From the NCBI RefSeq assembly GCF_020360975.1, contig NW_025408667.1, positions 6,076,001 through 6,140,000 of the forward strand: a DNA stretch of 64,000 bases, in the 5' to 3' direction. Position numbers and translations under genes: made by a program. The stretch is from Hirsutella rhossiliensis (taxonomy: Eukaryota; Ascomycota; Sordariomycetes; Hypocreales; Ophiocordycipitaceae). Positions 21,845 through 33,132 of the stretch are shown here, piece by piece (the stretch's first letter is position 1; every line of letters starts with the position of its first letter). A model generated the notes under the pieces. It made no database searches, had not been told where the DNA came from, and was given only the letters and a program-made list of their open reading frames with translations.

Positions 21845-24800
21845 CGTTACTCTCAAGACTCGTTCCAAGGAATCATGCCGGACACAGGTGCGGCATGCAT
21901 ATCGACGGGAGGAATCGAACAACTGCGTGCTCTCCAACGAGAGATGCCCCCAGTCCAATTCCGTGATGATCGCAAGCCCGAACCAGTTAGATTTGGTGCA
22001 GGAAGATTGGAAACACCACTTGGCGTGATCACCTTGAACACACCAGTGGGAGAGGTTGATTTTCATATAGTCAACGTGCCAACGCCATTCCTCCTATGCC
22101 TAGCTGATATGGATCGGCTCGGCGTATATTTAAATAACGTCACGAACGAGCTCGTTGGCAATGGTGTGAGCGTTCCAGTGATTCGAAGATGGGGTCACGC
22201 GTGGTTCTTCTTGCGGAAACAAGAGGCATCAGTGGCATATCTCACGGAGGCTGAATTGCGGCGCCTCCACACGCGTTTTGGTCATCCATCCGTGTATCGG
22301 CTGCACAAGCTGCTGAATTCGGCTGGCCATGATGTGGAAATCGAAGCTCTGGAAATGATCAAGAAGTTCTGCCACTACTGTCAGATGAAATCCGACCCGC
22401 CACGAAGGTTCAAGTTCAGCTTGAAGGATGATTGTGACTTCAATTACGAAGTCATCGTTGATGTCATGACATTGGGTGGCAGACCAGTCCTCCATGTTGT
22501 TGATCAAGCCACTGCCTATCAGGCAGGGAGATTCCTATCCAACATGACGGCCAAGGAAACGTGGCTCGCGTTGAAACAATGTTGGATGGATACATACCTT
22601 GGACCACCCGATGTGATCACTCATGACGCAGGCACGAATTTCGCTGCTGCCGAGTTCCAAGCAGAAGCGAAATTGATGGGAATAACGTGTCATCAGGTGC
22701 CTGTGGAAGCACATTGGGCTGTTGGGAAGGTTGAGAAGTATCATGTGCCCGTCCGAAGAGCATATGATATATTAAAGGCAGAGCTGAAGGATACCGTGAG
22801 CCCTGATCAAGTCCTTCAAATGGCTTTCAAGGCTGTCAACGACACAGCCGGTCCGGATGGCCTCGTTCCAACCCTCCTCGTCTTCGGTGCTCTGCCTCGA
22901 ATGACGATGGATTCGCCGCCTACACCTTCCGCAATGGCAAGAGCTAAGGCGGTGTGGCGAACGATGTCAGAGCTGAGGAAGATCAACGCCCAGAGGAAGG
23001 TTCAGACCGCGTTAAATACGCGTAATGGGCCTGATACAGCGTTGCGCCTGCCCCTATCCCTGGCGCTAGGAAGCGAAGTTCGCGTATTTCGCGAGAAGCA
23101 CGGATGGCAAGGCCCATATAAAGTGCTCGAGGTGACGGATACGGAAATCGCAGTTGACCTGGACAACGGACCAGCGAAATTTCGCAGTACATGCGTCCAA
23201 CCGTACTATCGTCACCCGGAATCGCTCCTTCCTCAGTTGCAACCCGACCCTAGCCCTAGCCGCACAGACCCATCAACACAACAATCACTCCTTCCCTCAA
23301 CACAATCCGATCAACAACATCCTCTTCAAAACCCTCTTCCCCTTCCACCCACAACTCAACAACCTCTTCCTCTTCCTACCACAGAAGACCAACCCAAACC
23401 TTTCGAATACCCTGAGCCAAAGAGGCCGCGCAGGCGTGGCCGACCTAGGAAGGATGCTGCACAAATGGCACATCAGAATCCACTATTGTTTGCTCACCCG
23501 TTCAATTTATCGTTCATCATGAAGCTAATGCGTTTCTTGTTCGAAAAGAAATGGAACATCTCGGCGCCAAGCGGCTACGAGCTGAAGGAAAGATCACAAG
23601 CACCGGTTTCCCATTTGAAGCTTCCGACACACTCGAGCTCACGAACCTCCTCGCCGCTGGGGTCATTGTACCCGAAGAATTCGATGCGAATAAACATGGT
23701 GGATATCGTGTCTTCAAATCACGAATGGTCAGAGAGGTTAAGGGAAGAAATACTGCAACGCCATACGAGAAATCACGCCTCGTTGTGCAAGGATACAATG
23801 ATGATGGAAACGTGGGATCCTCACACAAGCCCCTATCAGCCGGCCCGCACAACGCGTGGCCTTGGCCTTAGCACCGTTTCTCTGCACACGGGATATGTTC
23901 ATCATGATCAGAGACATCACGATGGCATACACACAATCCCAGACCAAGCTGGCCCGTGTCATCCTTGCAGCCCTTCCTCAAGAACTCAAAGAAGATATCC
24001 AGAGGGAACAATCCTGCGAATCGTGAAGCCGCTATATGGCATCGCAGAGGCAGGAGCCCACTGGTTCAACACATATCACGACCATCACTGCCGCAAGCTT
24101 AATATGGAAACCTCTTCGTTTGACCCGTGCCTTCTGATCACGGCAAACAACATCGCCGACAAGGACCTGTTTGGCATCGCGGCCTTGCAAACGGATGACA
24201 CATTCATTGTTGGCACAGATGCATTCTCAAGATCGAGGAGAAAGAACTCTGCTTTAAGGCCAAGCCAAAGAGATTCTCCAAGAAGGTTCCATCTGCGACT
24301 TTAACGGCAGCCGCCTGACCATACAAAATGGCTGTGTCATCGTCAGGCAGAAGGGCCAAGCCCAAAACCTCGAGGAGATCAATCTTCAGGCATCAAGTAG
24401 GCATCAGGATTATGCTGCTCAACGCGCCCGGGGCATATATCGCTTCGATTTGCCAACCCGAAGCAACATACGATTGTTCCGTTGCGGCACAAGCCCAAGA
24501 GCCCGTTAATACCGACTTCAAGGCTTTGAACAAGCGGATTGAATGGCAGATCAACAATCCCGACCGTGGCCTATGTTACATACCCATCGATCTCGAGAGC
24601 GCGAAGATCTTTGTGTTCACCGATGGATCATTCGCCAACAATAAGGATTTAAGCTCTCAAATCGGCTTTGTGATTATCATCGCCAATGAGACCGCGCAAT
24701 CAACCGATTCATTTTCCATCCGCGGAAACATTCTTCATTGGAGCTCAACTAAATGCAAGCGCGTTACTCGAAGCGTTCTTGCATCAGAGATCTATGGATT

Positions 24801-25167
24801 GACATCGGGCTTCGATCTCGCATTTGTGATCAAGCAAACGGTCAATACGATCGCACAACGCCTTGATCTGAAGCAAATCCCGCTCGTCATTTGCACAGAT
24901 TCATATAGCCTCTATGAGTGCCTCGTCAAACTTGGCACCACAACAGAGAAGCGACTCATGATAGATATCATGGCGCTGAGGCAGGCATATGAATCAAGGG
25001 ATATTGCGGAAATCCGTTGGGTCAACGGCGCAGATAACCCTGCCGATGCTATGACGAAGGCATCACCAAACAGCGCCCTCACGCAGTTTATTAGCGACAA
25101 TCAGCTAAACGTGAGGGTGGAAGGATTCGTTCATCGCAATAACACAACAATTCTCGACGAGATTTAA
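21845..25167 (+). pseudogene. copia-1 pol (protease, integrase, RT, RNase H)
   Basis: Protease: MPDTGAACIS (DTGA). Integrase: zinc motif from HTRFGHPSVYRLHK to CHYC, then catalytic Asp in VIVDVMTL, Asp in THDAGTNF and Glu in HWAVGKVEKYH. A Pro/Gln-rich linker leads to RT: GYRVFKSRMVREVKGR and YEKSRLVVQGYNDDG in one frame, LYGIAEAGAHWFNTYHD and LQTDDTFIVG (the DD pair) in another. RNase H: FVFTDGSFANNKDLSSQIGF, LASEIYGLTSG, ICTDSYSLYECL and NPADAMTK, ending at 25167. Shifts near 23550, 23870 and 24230-24330 split it. Confidence 0.88.
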
Positions 25168-25502
25168 TCGGTTTTTCGTTCCCTTCTTCTGCTTTACCGT
25201 CGTTCTTTTATTCCATTCACATTAACGAGGAGATCCTCGTGTCCATATTCAACGTGGGACCGATGGAATCAGCTAGCGCATCCGGCGCTCGAAATGCGGC
25301 CCATGATGGCGTGTGGCAGAACACACCCAGTGTGGGGAGGAGAGCTACAGTCAGAGCACACTATCCAACATAGTGATGCATCGTGGTAGGAGTTTGTTGG
25401 TGTTCTTGTTCGTGTTTTCCTATCTCATCTTAATTCGCTGTGTTTGGTGTGTTTTTGGTGGATTGATTAGTGCGCGATCATCGATTTAGAAAGAGGTTCC
25501 AG
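25168..25502 (+). other. copia-1 3' untranslated region
   Basis: The 335 bp between the RNase H stop and the right LTR contain no gene. The purine-rich AGAAAGAGG just before the LTR (about 25488-25497) is the likely polypurine primer for plus-strand synthesis. Confidence 0.6.
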
Positions 25503-25702
25503 TGTTGGATCCACCTGTGCACTAGGCACCGATCGCGCACGTATAACTAATCGACCGCGCTAGTCACGTGCGAGTAAGAGGTGAGACACAGGGAGGAAGG
25601 TCTTTGCACACAGTTTGTATGGGACACGTTTCCCTAGTTACACAAGATATAACCAATTGAACCAGTTCGAATAACCTCACTGCAGTGAAGAGCCTGTCCA
25701 CA
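25503..25702 (+). repeat. copia-1 right LTR
   Basis: 200 bp, the same sequence as the left LTR, followed directly by the second ACGAC at 25703-25707. Confidence 0.93.
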
Positions 25703-26430
25703 ACGACATCATTTTTGATCACACAAAGATCATCCTACAAGGAGCCAACAGCGAATACTTCTACGCCAAAACCCACCAACGCATATTCAGTTCCTCGAAG
25801 ATAGACGTCAATGAGCTAGATACGACCAGAATACCTGCGGACCATGTCTGGCCTTTAGCTAATCCCGAGTTCACTCGAGCTCCCGACCCTCTACCTTCCA
25901 CCTCCTACCTCAAACGACCTAGGCTTCTATATTATGAAAGTTGTTTTGATAATTTTTATTTCGCCCATCAGATCCTGACTGAGGTGGAAGCGTGCGAGGT
26001 CCTAAGAATGCACCCACATCCCAACATTGTGCAATACCTGGGCTGCATTGTTAAGGACGGTAGGATAACAGGGCTTGGCTTTGCCAAGCACTCTTTGACT
26101 CTCTCGCAGATATTAAAAGATGGGACACCTTTTAACATGGCTCGTTGTCTGCATGGGATTGAAGCAGGTGTTCGTCATATGCATAACTTGGGGCTTGTGC
26201 ACAATGATCTCAACCCGTCAAACATCATGATGGATGGAGATAATCCTATAATTATTGACTTTGATTCATGCAAGCGAGAAGGAGATGAACTGGGATCTAA
26301 GGCAGGCACTGATGGATGGACACTGGATGGCGAGGACTACGCAAGGCGAGAGAACGATCTCTATAGCCTCTCGAAGATACGAGCGGCCCTGAGGAAAGCC
26401 GATAAAAAGCTTTCAATTTTTCAGGCCTAA

Positions 26431-27049
26431 GAGACAACACTCAAAGCCCCACTCCTTCTCCGTCGAGTCCTCCCTTGTCCTTAGCAGTTCCTCAATGCGA
26501 ATCGATACGTTGAGAGTATGGGTTGTCAGCTAGGACACGAGCACCTTGCTCGCGCTTTCACTGCTGTGGTGGGATATAGCTGCTGGACCATTTGCAACGC
26601 GTCTGTCCACAGTCCGATACTTTCGCCCTGTAAGACGACCCATCCTTGCGGTACTTCGTGATCCACTGACACGCATTGACGAGTGGCTCAATATCGCAAC
26701 AAGCCATTGCTCTGCTTTCGTTAGGGTAGGATTCAGCAATTCTGGCTTTGGACAAGTCACGAAGTAGGTGCACTGGGACGTACATTCTGAACCTTGGTTT
26801 GAGCTTCTTCGAAATACTTTATGGCGAGGAAAACGCAGTGGTGATTGCTGGCCTATTTGAGACGGCTTTTGATGCTTATATACTTTTCCAAGATTCAGTG
26901 AGACGACCTACATTGGCACTTGTATTACTTCAACATTTGGCATCAGGCGCTCGTAACGTGCAATAAAAGGAGAGGGGAGGGATGCCACTCCTGCTAACTA
27001 AAAATTCGTGTATGGATATTACGTGAATTGTGATCTGCTTACTGCCGAG
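26431..27049. other. intergenic region after the split kinase gene
   Basis: Short frames on both strands show no family motif and no consistent splicing. The first 100-200 bases presumably contain the kinase 3' UTR. Nothing else is supported. Confidence 0.45.
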
Positions 27050-27413
27050 TACGTTTTTGTGCCCCTTTCCCTGTGCGACTATGTAACCTATGTTGACGCG
27101 TTGACATGAACCTTCCATATTCGGTTGAGGACAACATTGTTGTGACACCTATCCTCGCTTGGCCTAGCTGATTACGCCTCCTCGCCATTGTCTCGACCAC
27201 CCGGGCTGATGCATGAATGTATCAACCCTGGAGGAGATCCCCCAAGGGCCTTTACGCAAAACGTATGGGGCTGAGGTGGTAACGTGAGCCACAACCTAAG
27301 TCAAGCGAGGATAGGTGTCACAACAATGTGTCCTCAACCGAATGTGGAAGGTTCATGTCAACGCGTCAACATAGGTTACATAGTCGCACAGGGAAAGGGG
27401 CACACAAACGTAC
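27050..27413. repeat. large inverted repeat (foldback-type), arms about 112 bp
   Basis: The left arm 27050-27161 and right arm 27302-27413 are inverted copies with only a few mismatches (for example GTTTTTGTG against GTTTGTGTG, and CATATTCGG against CACATTCGG). The loop of about 140 bp has no coding content. Similarity fades outside the arms. Such a structure fits a foldback or MITE-like element or an inverted duplication; I found no clear target duplication. Confidence 0.8.
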
Positions 27414-27714
27414 TCTCTGTAAGTAGCAGATCCCTAGGATCACGACGTCACTACGCCGCCCTGAGCGGTCATCGCATGTACAAGGGATGTGTCCGATGAA
27501 CATTCCTCTCGAACCACAGTCAAAAATGGCATGGATAGTGGCACCGCCGTGCTGTTAAACTGGGACTACCGCGAATGTGTAGTGCCATCAACGGTTCAAG
27601 ACTGGCCGTCAAATTACTACCATGAATTATCGGCGGATGGGATCCACACGAGAACCTGTCACCTGATGATGTACAGGTTGGCCAGTCATTGACCGAGGGC
27701 AGAGCCAAACCGAA
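27414..27714. other. short region between inverted repeat and gypsy element
   Basis: No gene is supported. The gypsy target duplication CGACG begins at 27715. Confidence 0.5.
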
Positions 27715-27719
27715 CGACG

Positions 27720-27955
27720 TGTCACGGGCTATGCCCGGCTGGTGGACCCGGTTGTACCGGGTCCGGTGGGTCGTGCTCCGGTGGCAACACCGGCCCCGCT
27801 CCGCGGACCCGGAATCTGCGAGAACATTCCGTGAAGGGCAATATAAGCTCGCACTCGAGGCTACGCCTCGAGTTCAGCTTCCTTTCCTCCTTAGCTCTAG
27901 ATAGACAACACCTAGGCACCTGCTTGTTGAATAAACTCCGGGCCAGCCTTTCACA
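27720..27955 (+). repeat. gypsy left LTR with TATA, hairpins and poly-A signal
   Basis: 236 bp. A TATAAG box lies at about 27842 and AATAAA at 27938-27943, which outlines U3, R and U5. Two perfect inverted repeats are present: GGACCCGG/CCGGGTCC (27744-27764) and ACTCGAGGC/GCCTCGAGT (27853-27873). The second lies just after the TATA box, near the expected transcription start. Confidence 0.92.
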
Positions 27956-28002
27956 TATCTAGAGCTCCTTCTAAACACCGCAAGCTGCAGACTGCTCGTA
28001 AG

Positions 28003-29097
28003 GATGGACCAGCAGAGTGAGCCCAAGTCTCCAGCAGCAATGGATTGACCAACGCATTCAAGAAGCGGTCAATGCGACTCTCAGCCCTCTACAGGACCAA
28101 CTTTCCTTGCTGATGGAGCAACTCGGGCGAGCGCAGCCGCAGAGCGCCGACTTGCAATCGCCGCCAGTGGCACGAGGATTGGGCGAGCACGCCTGGCTTG
28201 GGCACGCCCTCCCAAAACCTGCGGTACTGGAACGCGGAAACCGTTGCCCAACCCACCCAAGTATGACGGCTCACGGAAGAGCTACTCCGCCTGGGCCAGG
28301 CAGATGCGAGACAAGCTGGACCTTGATGCACACTACTACAGTGGAAATCGCGGACTTTGGTACCACATCAACTCATGTTTGGACGAGCGACCACAGCAAG
28401 TGGTCGCTACCTTTTACGCCGCGGGAGGCCCTGGGGTAGCTACGACCCCAAGAGTTCATGCGATACCTCGACCGAACCTACCAGGACAGCAACATCCAAT
28501 CCCGCGCTGCTGCGCTGAGAACTATGCGGCAGCGCGAGACCAACCTCTCGCGTCCTTCCTTCCCCGATTCGAACAGGCATTAGCTGAAGCCGGGGAGCAG
28601 ACTGGCCGGACAGTGCAAAGATCGTATTTCTAGAGAACGCAATAAATGCACGCCTCCAAGAGAGTTTGGTCACAGCTGTCCTACCGACGACTACCAGGGA
28701 TGGCTTGCGAGTTCAGGAAATTGCGGGCAGATTGGAGAGACTGAAACCCGGTAGGCAGCCGACGTCGACTGAGCGGACGCCTCAACAGCTACCAAGGCAA
28801 CGACCCAAGGAGGAACCGGAGGACCCCGACGGAGATGTTAAGATGACGGACATCAACCGTATTGGCCACGAGTCGAAGGGTCGTCGACATGTCGATAAGA
28901 AGCCGAAGGATGAGCGCCGCTGCTATCGCTGTGGTCGGACGGATCACCTTATCGTGGACTGCCCAGCCCAGGTGGTCTTTCCTGGCGAAGGGAAGCAACA
29001 GCGACCTAAAGCTGCGCGCATGAAGAAACCCGATGCCGCAGATGATTCGGAATCAACCGCAGCATCCAGTGAGGACGAGTCGGCGGGAAAAGACTAG
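28003..29097 (+). pseudogene. gypsy gag
   Basis: An ATG at 28003 is followed by an early in-frame stop, and the recognisable protein runs in shifted frames: a coiled N-terminal part (RIQEAVNATLSPLQDQL), then PPKYDGSRKSYSAWARQMRD, a typical capsid motif of fungal chromoviruses, and finally the nucleocapsid knuckle CYRCGRTDHLIVDC (CX2CX4HX4C) near 28921-28962. At least three frame changes occur, so full-length Gag cannot be made from this copy. Confidence 0.82.
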
Positions 29098-29099
29098 CC

Positions 29100-32000
29100 C
29101 CGGGCGAAAGCGGGCGCCGGGGCCTGCAAAGGCAGACATCCGGGACTGGGAAGCGTTCAAGCCACGAATGAATAGTCGGACTGTACTAGTCAACGCGCGG
29201 GTAAACCAAGGCTATCGAATACGCGCCCTTGTCGACTGTGGATGTGACTGCTATGCCGTGATCGACGAAGCCCTTGTTCGGAAGCTGCGGATACCCTTCG
29301 TCGGCTCGAAACCACGAGAAATTGAGGATTCTCAGAGTCAGCGAAGAGTGTCATATCCCCAGGGTCGTGGCTGTTGTGGTCGAAACAGCTGGATTTGACG
29401 AACGTGTCTTTGCATACGTGATCCCAAGCCTGGGCCAGGACATGTTCCTCGGCCGGCCTTGGATGGAGAGAAATCACGTCGTGTACGATGCTGCCAAGCA
29501 GCGAATGTACCATGGGAGGGCAGGTGTGACGATACGCCTCATTGGGCAGGAAGAGCCCGCCAAGATACGCGCGATTCGAAGCGCAAGACTCGTGTCGGCA
29601 GCCGTATTCACGGCGGAGTGTCGACGCGCAAAGAGACGCAAGAAGTGCAACGCGATCTCGATTCATGCAATCAGTTTGTCGGATATAGAGGGCGCTTCAG
29701 CCGAAGCCGCCAGTCGATCCGAGCGAGAAGGTCCCGGCAGAAGTGCTGAAAGAATTCCGCGACCTATTCTCACCAGAAGAGGCAATGAAGCTGCCGCCAC
29801 ATCGACCGGGTGTGGATCATGAAGTCAACCTGCAGCCTGACAAGAACGGCAACGAGCCACCCCTACCGTGGGGCCCACTCTACAACATGTCACGAGAAGA
29901 GCTGTTGGTCTTGCGAAAGACTCTGAAAGACCTGCTGGACAGAGGATTCATCCGAGCGAGTAGCTCAGCGGCTGCCGCGCCGGTGCTGTTTGTGCGGAAG
30001 CCGAATGGAGGGCTGCGATTTTGTTGCGACTACCGAGCGCTGAATGCAATCACCAAGCGCGACCGATACCCACTGCCCCTCATCGCGGAGACCCTGCAGA
30101 ATCTGGCCAAGGCTAAGTGGCTCACCAAGTTGGACGTGGTGGCCGCTTTCCATAAGATCCGCATGGCTCCGGGACATGAGGGAAAGACCGCATTTCGCAC
30201 GAGGTTTGGGCTCTACGAGTGGCTCGTGTGCCCTTTCGGCCTGAGCGGCGCCCCGGCATCATTCCAACGATACATGAACAGTGTGTTGCGCGAATGGCTG
30301 GACGACTTTGTCACAGCGTACCTGGATGATGTACTGATCTACTCGAGCGGTTCGAAGGCGGATCATGAGGCTAAGGTGCGACGAGTTCTCCAAGCACTCG
30401 CCGACGCTGGGCTGCACCTAGACCCAGCGAAGTGCGAGTTTTCGGTACAAGAGGTCAAGTACCTTGGTTCATCGTCAACGCAGGAAAGGAATCGCCTGCG
30501 ACCCCGAAAAGCAGCGCGCCATCCGCGAATGGGAGGCCCCGACCACGGTGAAGGGTGTCAGAAGCTTTCTGGGCTTCGCCAACTATTACCGGATCTTCAT
30601 CCCCGACTATGCCAAGATCACGCAGTCTCTGGATGCCCTGCTTAAGAAAGGAACTGCCTTTCGTTGGGGACGAGCGGAGAACGAGGCGTTTCAGGAGCTG
30701 AAGCGACGATTTTGCGAGTCACCGGTGCTCAAGCAGTGGGACCCGAGCCTCCCGACCTTTTTGGAGACGGATTGCTCAGGCTACGCATTGGGAGGCGTCC
30801 TGTCGCAGGAAGGCCCAGATGGGCGTCGACACGCATGCGCCTTCTTCTCGAAGCGACTTTCGCCAGCGGAGTACAACTATCCCATTCACGACAAGGAGAT
30901 GCTTGCCATCATGAGATGTCTCGACAACTGGAACGCCGAACTTAGGAGCTGCGGCCCATTTACAATCCTTACCGACCACCGCAACCTGGAGTATTTCATG
31001 ACACGCCAGAAGCTCACGGAACGGCAGAGCCGTTGGGCAGCCGAATTGTCCCAGTTCGACTTCAAGCTCGAGTATCGACCGGGCAGCGAGGCTGTCGTGC
31101 CCGATGCATTGTCCCGCCGTGAACAAGACAAGCCACATGGCATTGACGACGAGCGGGAACAAGGAAGAATGATACAGTTGATACCGGATAGTGCCATTCC
31201 ATCATCGACAAGAGCATGTATTAACGCGATGGGTTCTGACTGTTCAGAGGCATCCACCCTGCCGGAGATGAAGGTCTTCGAGGAAGCGGACCTGCAGCAA
31301 CTCTGGGACGAAACGGTGGCGAAGGACTCGATATTCGGGGCAGCCTATGGCAGTCCGCGATCGCGAGCGTGCCTTCCCGCCCTCGCTGGGCCTGAAGATC
31401 CAGATTTCAGAATGTGCGATCGACGCAGGCAAAGGCTGACATTCAGAGACCGTATTTGGGTGCCGGGTGGATCCGGAGAGGAGGGTAACCAGGAGGAAGC
31501 TGAGAAAGACCAGTTGAGAACCCGCATTGTGCAGCAGTCGCACGACTCTGTTGCGACCGGTCATCCCGGCAGGGAAGGTACGCTGGCTATTGTGGCTCGG
31601 CGATTCTACTGGCCTGGACAGTCCCAGCTTGTTCGCCGGTTCGTAGCCAATTGCGACACCTGCGGCAGAGCACACATCTGGCGCCAGTCGAAAAGGGGAT
31701 TTCTCAAGCCTCTGCCGATTCCAGATCGACCCGGAGCCATTTGTCCATGGACTTCATCACAGATCTGCCGCCTACTGGACCGAGCAAGGCAAGGTACCTG
31801 TGGGTGATTGTGGACAGACTGACAAAGGCTGTGACCCTCGAGGTGATGGACAACATGGAAGCTGAGCCGTGTGCAAACCGTTTTCTCCAGTGTCACTACC
31901 GATTTCACGGAATGCCACGGTCCATCGTCAGCGACCGCGGGAGCAACTGGCTAAGTAGGTTCTGGAAGAGGTTCTGTCGTCTTGCAGGTGTCACGCAGAA

Positions 32001-32891
32001 ATTGAGCACGGCCTATCATCCTCAGACGGACGGAGGACCAGAGAGAATGAACCAGGAGGTCGAGGCCTACCTGAGAGCCTACGTGTCGTACGTGCAGGAC
32101 GACTGGGGAGAACTGCTCCCTGCCGCGCAGCTGGCACTCAACAATCGTGAATCCGCAGCAACCAAGATCAGCCCCTTTTCGCTGAGCATGGTTACCACGT
32201 CGCTCCCATCAGCGTCGAGGAATCGGAAGAGCCACCGAGGCATAGAGAAGAAAGCAGAGCTGATAGCCTACTCAGTCGCCTGCAGGAGGTCAATGAGTAC
32301 ATGCAAGCAGTGATGGCCTCCTCACAGCAACAACAAGAAGAGGCTGCCAACGCAAAGCGACAGCCTGCGGAGCGATTTGAAGTTGGTGACAAGGTGTGGC
32401 TCTCGATGGCAAACTACAGATCGCCACGACCGTGCAAGAAGCTCGACTGGCTGCATCACAAGTACACAGTCACGAAGGTAATTAGTTCGCACGTCGTTGA
32501 GCTCGATGTTCGTGGCTCAATTTACCCGCGATTTCATGTTGACCTTTTGCGGCGGGCGCATCAAGATCCGGCTCCTGGCCAAAAGGTAGATGACGCACAG
32601 CCACCACCGGTACAAGATGAGTCCGGCACGGATCTGTGGGATGTCGACGAGATTCTCTGCGCGAGATGGAAGAAGCGCGGACGAGGGGAATTCAGGTAAG
32701 CACTAGTGCGATGGACGGGCTACGCAGAGCCGACTTGGGAGCCAGTTGAGTGGTTGCAAGGAACAATTGCGATGAAGGCATTCGAGGACAAGTACGGGCC
32801 AATCAAGACCAATGATGGCCCTAGGGAGAGGTACGAGACGCTGGCAGGAACGCGCAGACGCCGACCTGGTCGGAGGGGAGAAGGGGGGTAA
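29100..32891 (+). pseudogene. gypsy pol with chromodomain
   Basis: Protease: ALVDCGCDCYAVID, where DCG replaces DTG/DSG, and later GQDMFLGRPWM. RT (29743-30470): [35 protein letters not shown] and [10 protein letters not shown]. RNase H: TFLETDCSGYALGGVLS and TDHRNLEYF. Integrase: zinc motif with HDSVATGHPGREG to CDTCG, then SMDFITDLPP, SIVSDRGSNWLS and HPQTDGGPERMNQEVEAYL (D, D, E). Chromodomain: LWDVDEILCARWKKRGRGEF, an in-frame TAA at 32697-32699, then VRWTGYAEPTWEPVEWL. The last stop, TAA at 32889-32891, directly abuts the right LTR and overlaps the polypurine tract. Frame changes occur near 29390, 29740, 30460, 31740 and 32190-32300. Confidence 0.88.
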
Positions 32892-33127
32892 TGTCACGGG
32901 CTATGCCCGGCTGGTGGACCCGGTTGTACCGGGTCCGGTGGGTCGTGCTCCGGTGGCAACACCGGCCCCGCTCCGCGGACCCGGAATCTGCGAGAACATT
33001 CCGTGAAGGGCAATATAAGCTCGCACTCGAGGCTACGCCTCGAGTTCAGCTTCCTTTCCTCCTTAGCTCTAGATAGACAACACCTAGGCACCTGCTTGTT
33101 GAATAAACTCCGGGCCAGCCTTTCACA
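32892..33127 (+). repeat. gypsy right LTR
   Basis: 236 bp, identical by eye to the left LTR, including both inverted repeats (the second at 33025-33045). It is preceded by the polypurine tract near 32873-32889 and followed by CGACG. Confidence 0.92.
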
Positions 33128-33132
33128 CGACG

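Larger units (their letters stand above)
19612..25702 (+). mobile_element. Ty1/copia LTR retrotransposon (copia-1), complete ends
   Basis: The element is 6.09 kb with 200-bp LTRs (TGTTGG...TCCACA) and a 5-bp target duplication ACGAC. Domain order is gag, protease, integrase, reverse transcriptase, RNase H, which is Ty1/copia order. The two LTRs are identical by eye, indicating a young insertion, but gag-pol is broken by about eight frame changes (near 20205, 20740-20790, 21255, 21800-21870, 23550, 23870, 24230 and 24310). It sits in the kinase gene in the sense orientation. Either it was mobilised in trans by an intact relative or it decayed quickly after insertion. Confidence 0.95.
19564..26430 (+). 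pseudogene. kinase-like gene split by copia-1 insertion
   Basis: Codons 1-16 (MEICEKGEIFIEKDDD) lie at 19564-19611 and the rest at 25708-26430. Removing copia-1 and one copy of its ACGAC duplication restores one uninterrupted 771-nt frame (256 residues) with no stops. The protein is an atypical fungal serine/threonine kinase-like protein: HPHPNIVQYLGCIVKDGRI, the catalytic-loop variant LVHNDLNPSNIMMDG (HxD...N), IIIDFDSCKREG in place of DFG, and a C-terminal NDLYSLSKIRAAL. An N-terminal glycine loop is not evident. The body downstream of the insertion has no ATG near its start, so expression of a useful product is unlikely. The disruption is probably recent because the LTRs are identical. Confidence 0.9.
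27720..33127 (+). mobile_element. Ty3/gypsy chromovirus-type LTR retrotransposon, complete ends
   Basis: The element is 5.4 kb with 236-bp LTRs (TGTCACGGGC...CTTTCACA) and a 5-bp target duplication CGACG at 27715-27719 and 33128-33132. Order is gag, protease, RT, RNase H, integrase, chromodomain, the chromovirus layout of Ty3/gypsy. The LTRs are identical by eye. The coding region has multiple frame changes and a stop inside the chromodomain. It inserted about 530 bp upstream of gene A, on the same strand. Confidence 0.95.

Noticed and set aside
19612..25702. An animal or plant virus-derived insertion
   Set aside because: Domain order, LTRs and 5-bp duplications identify an ordinary fungal Ty1/copia retrotransposon; no envelope-like gene is present.
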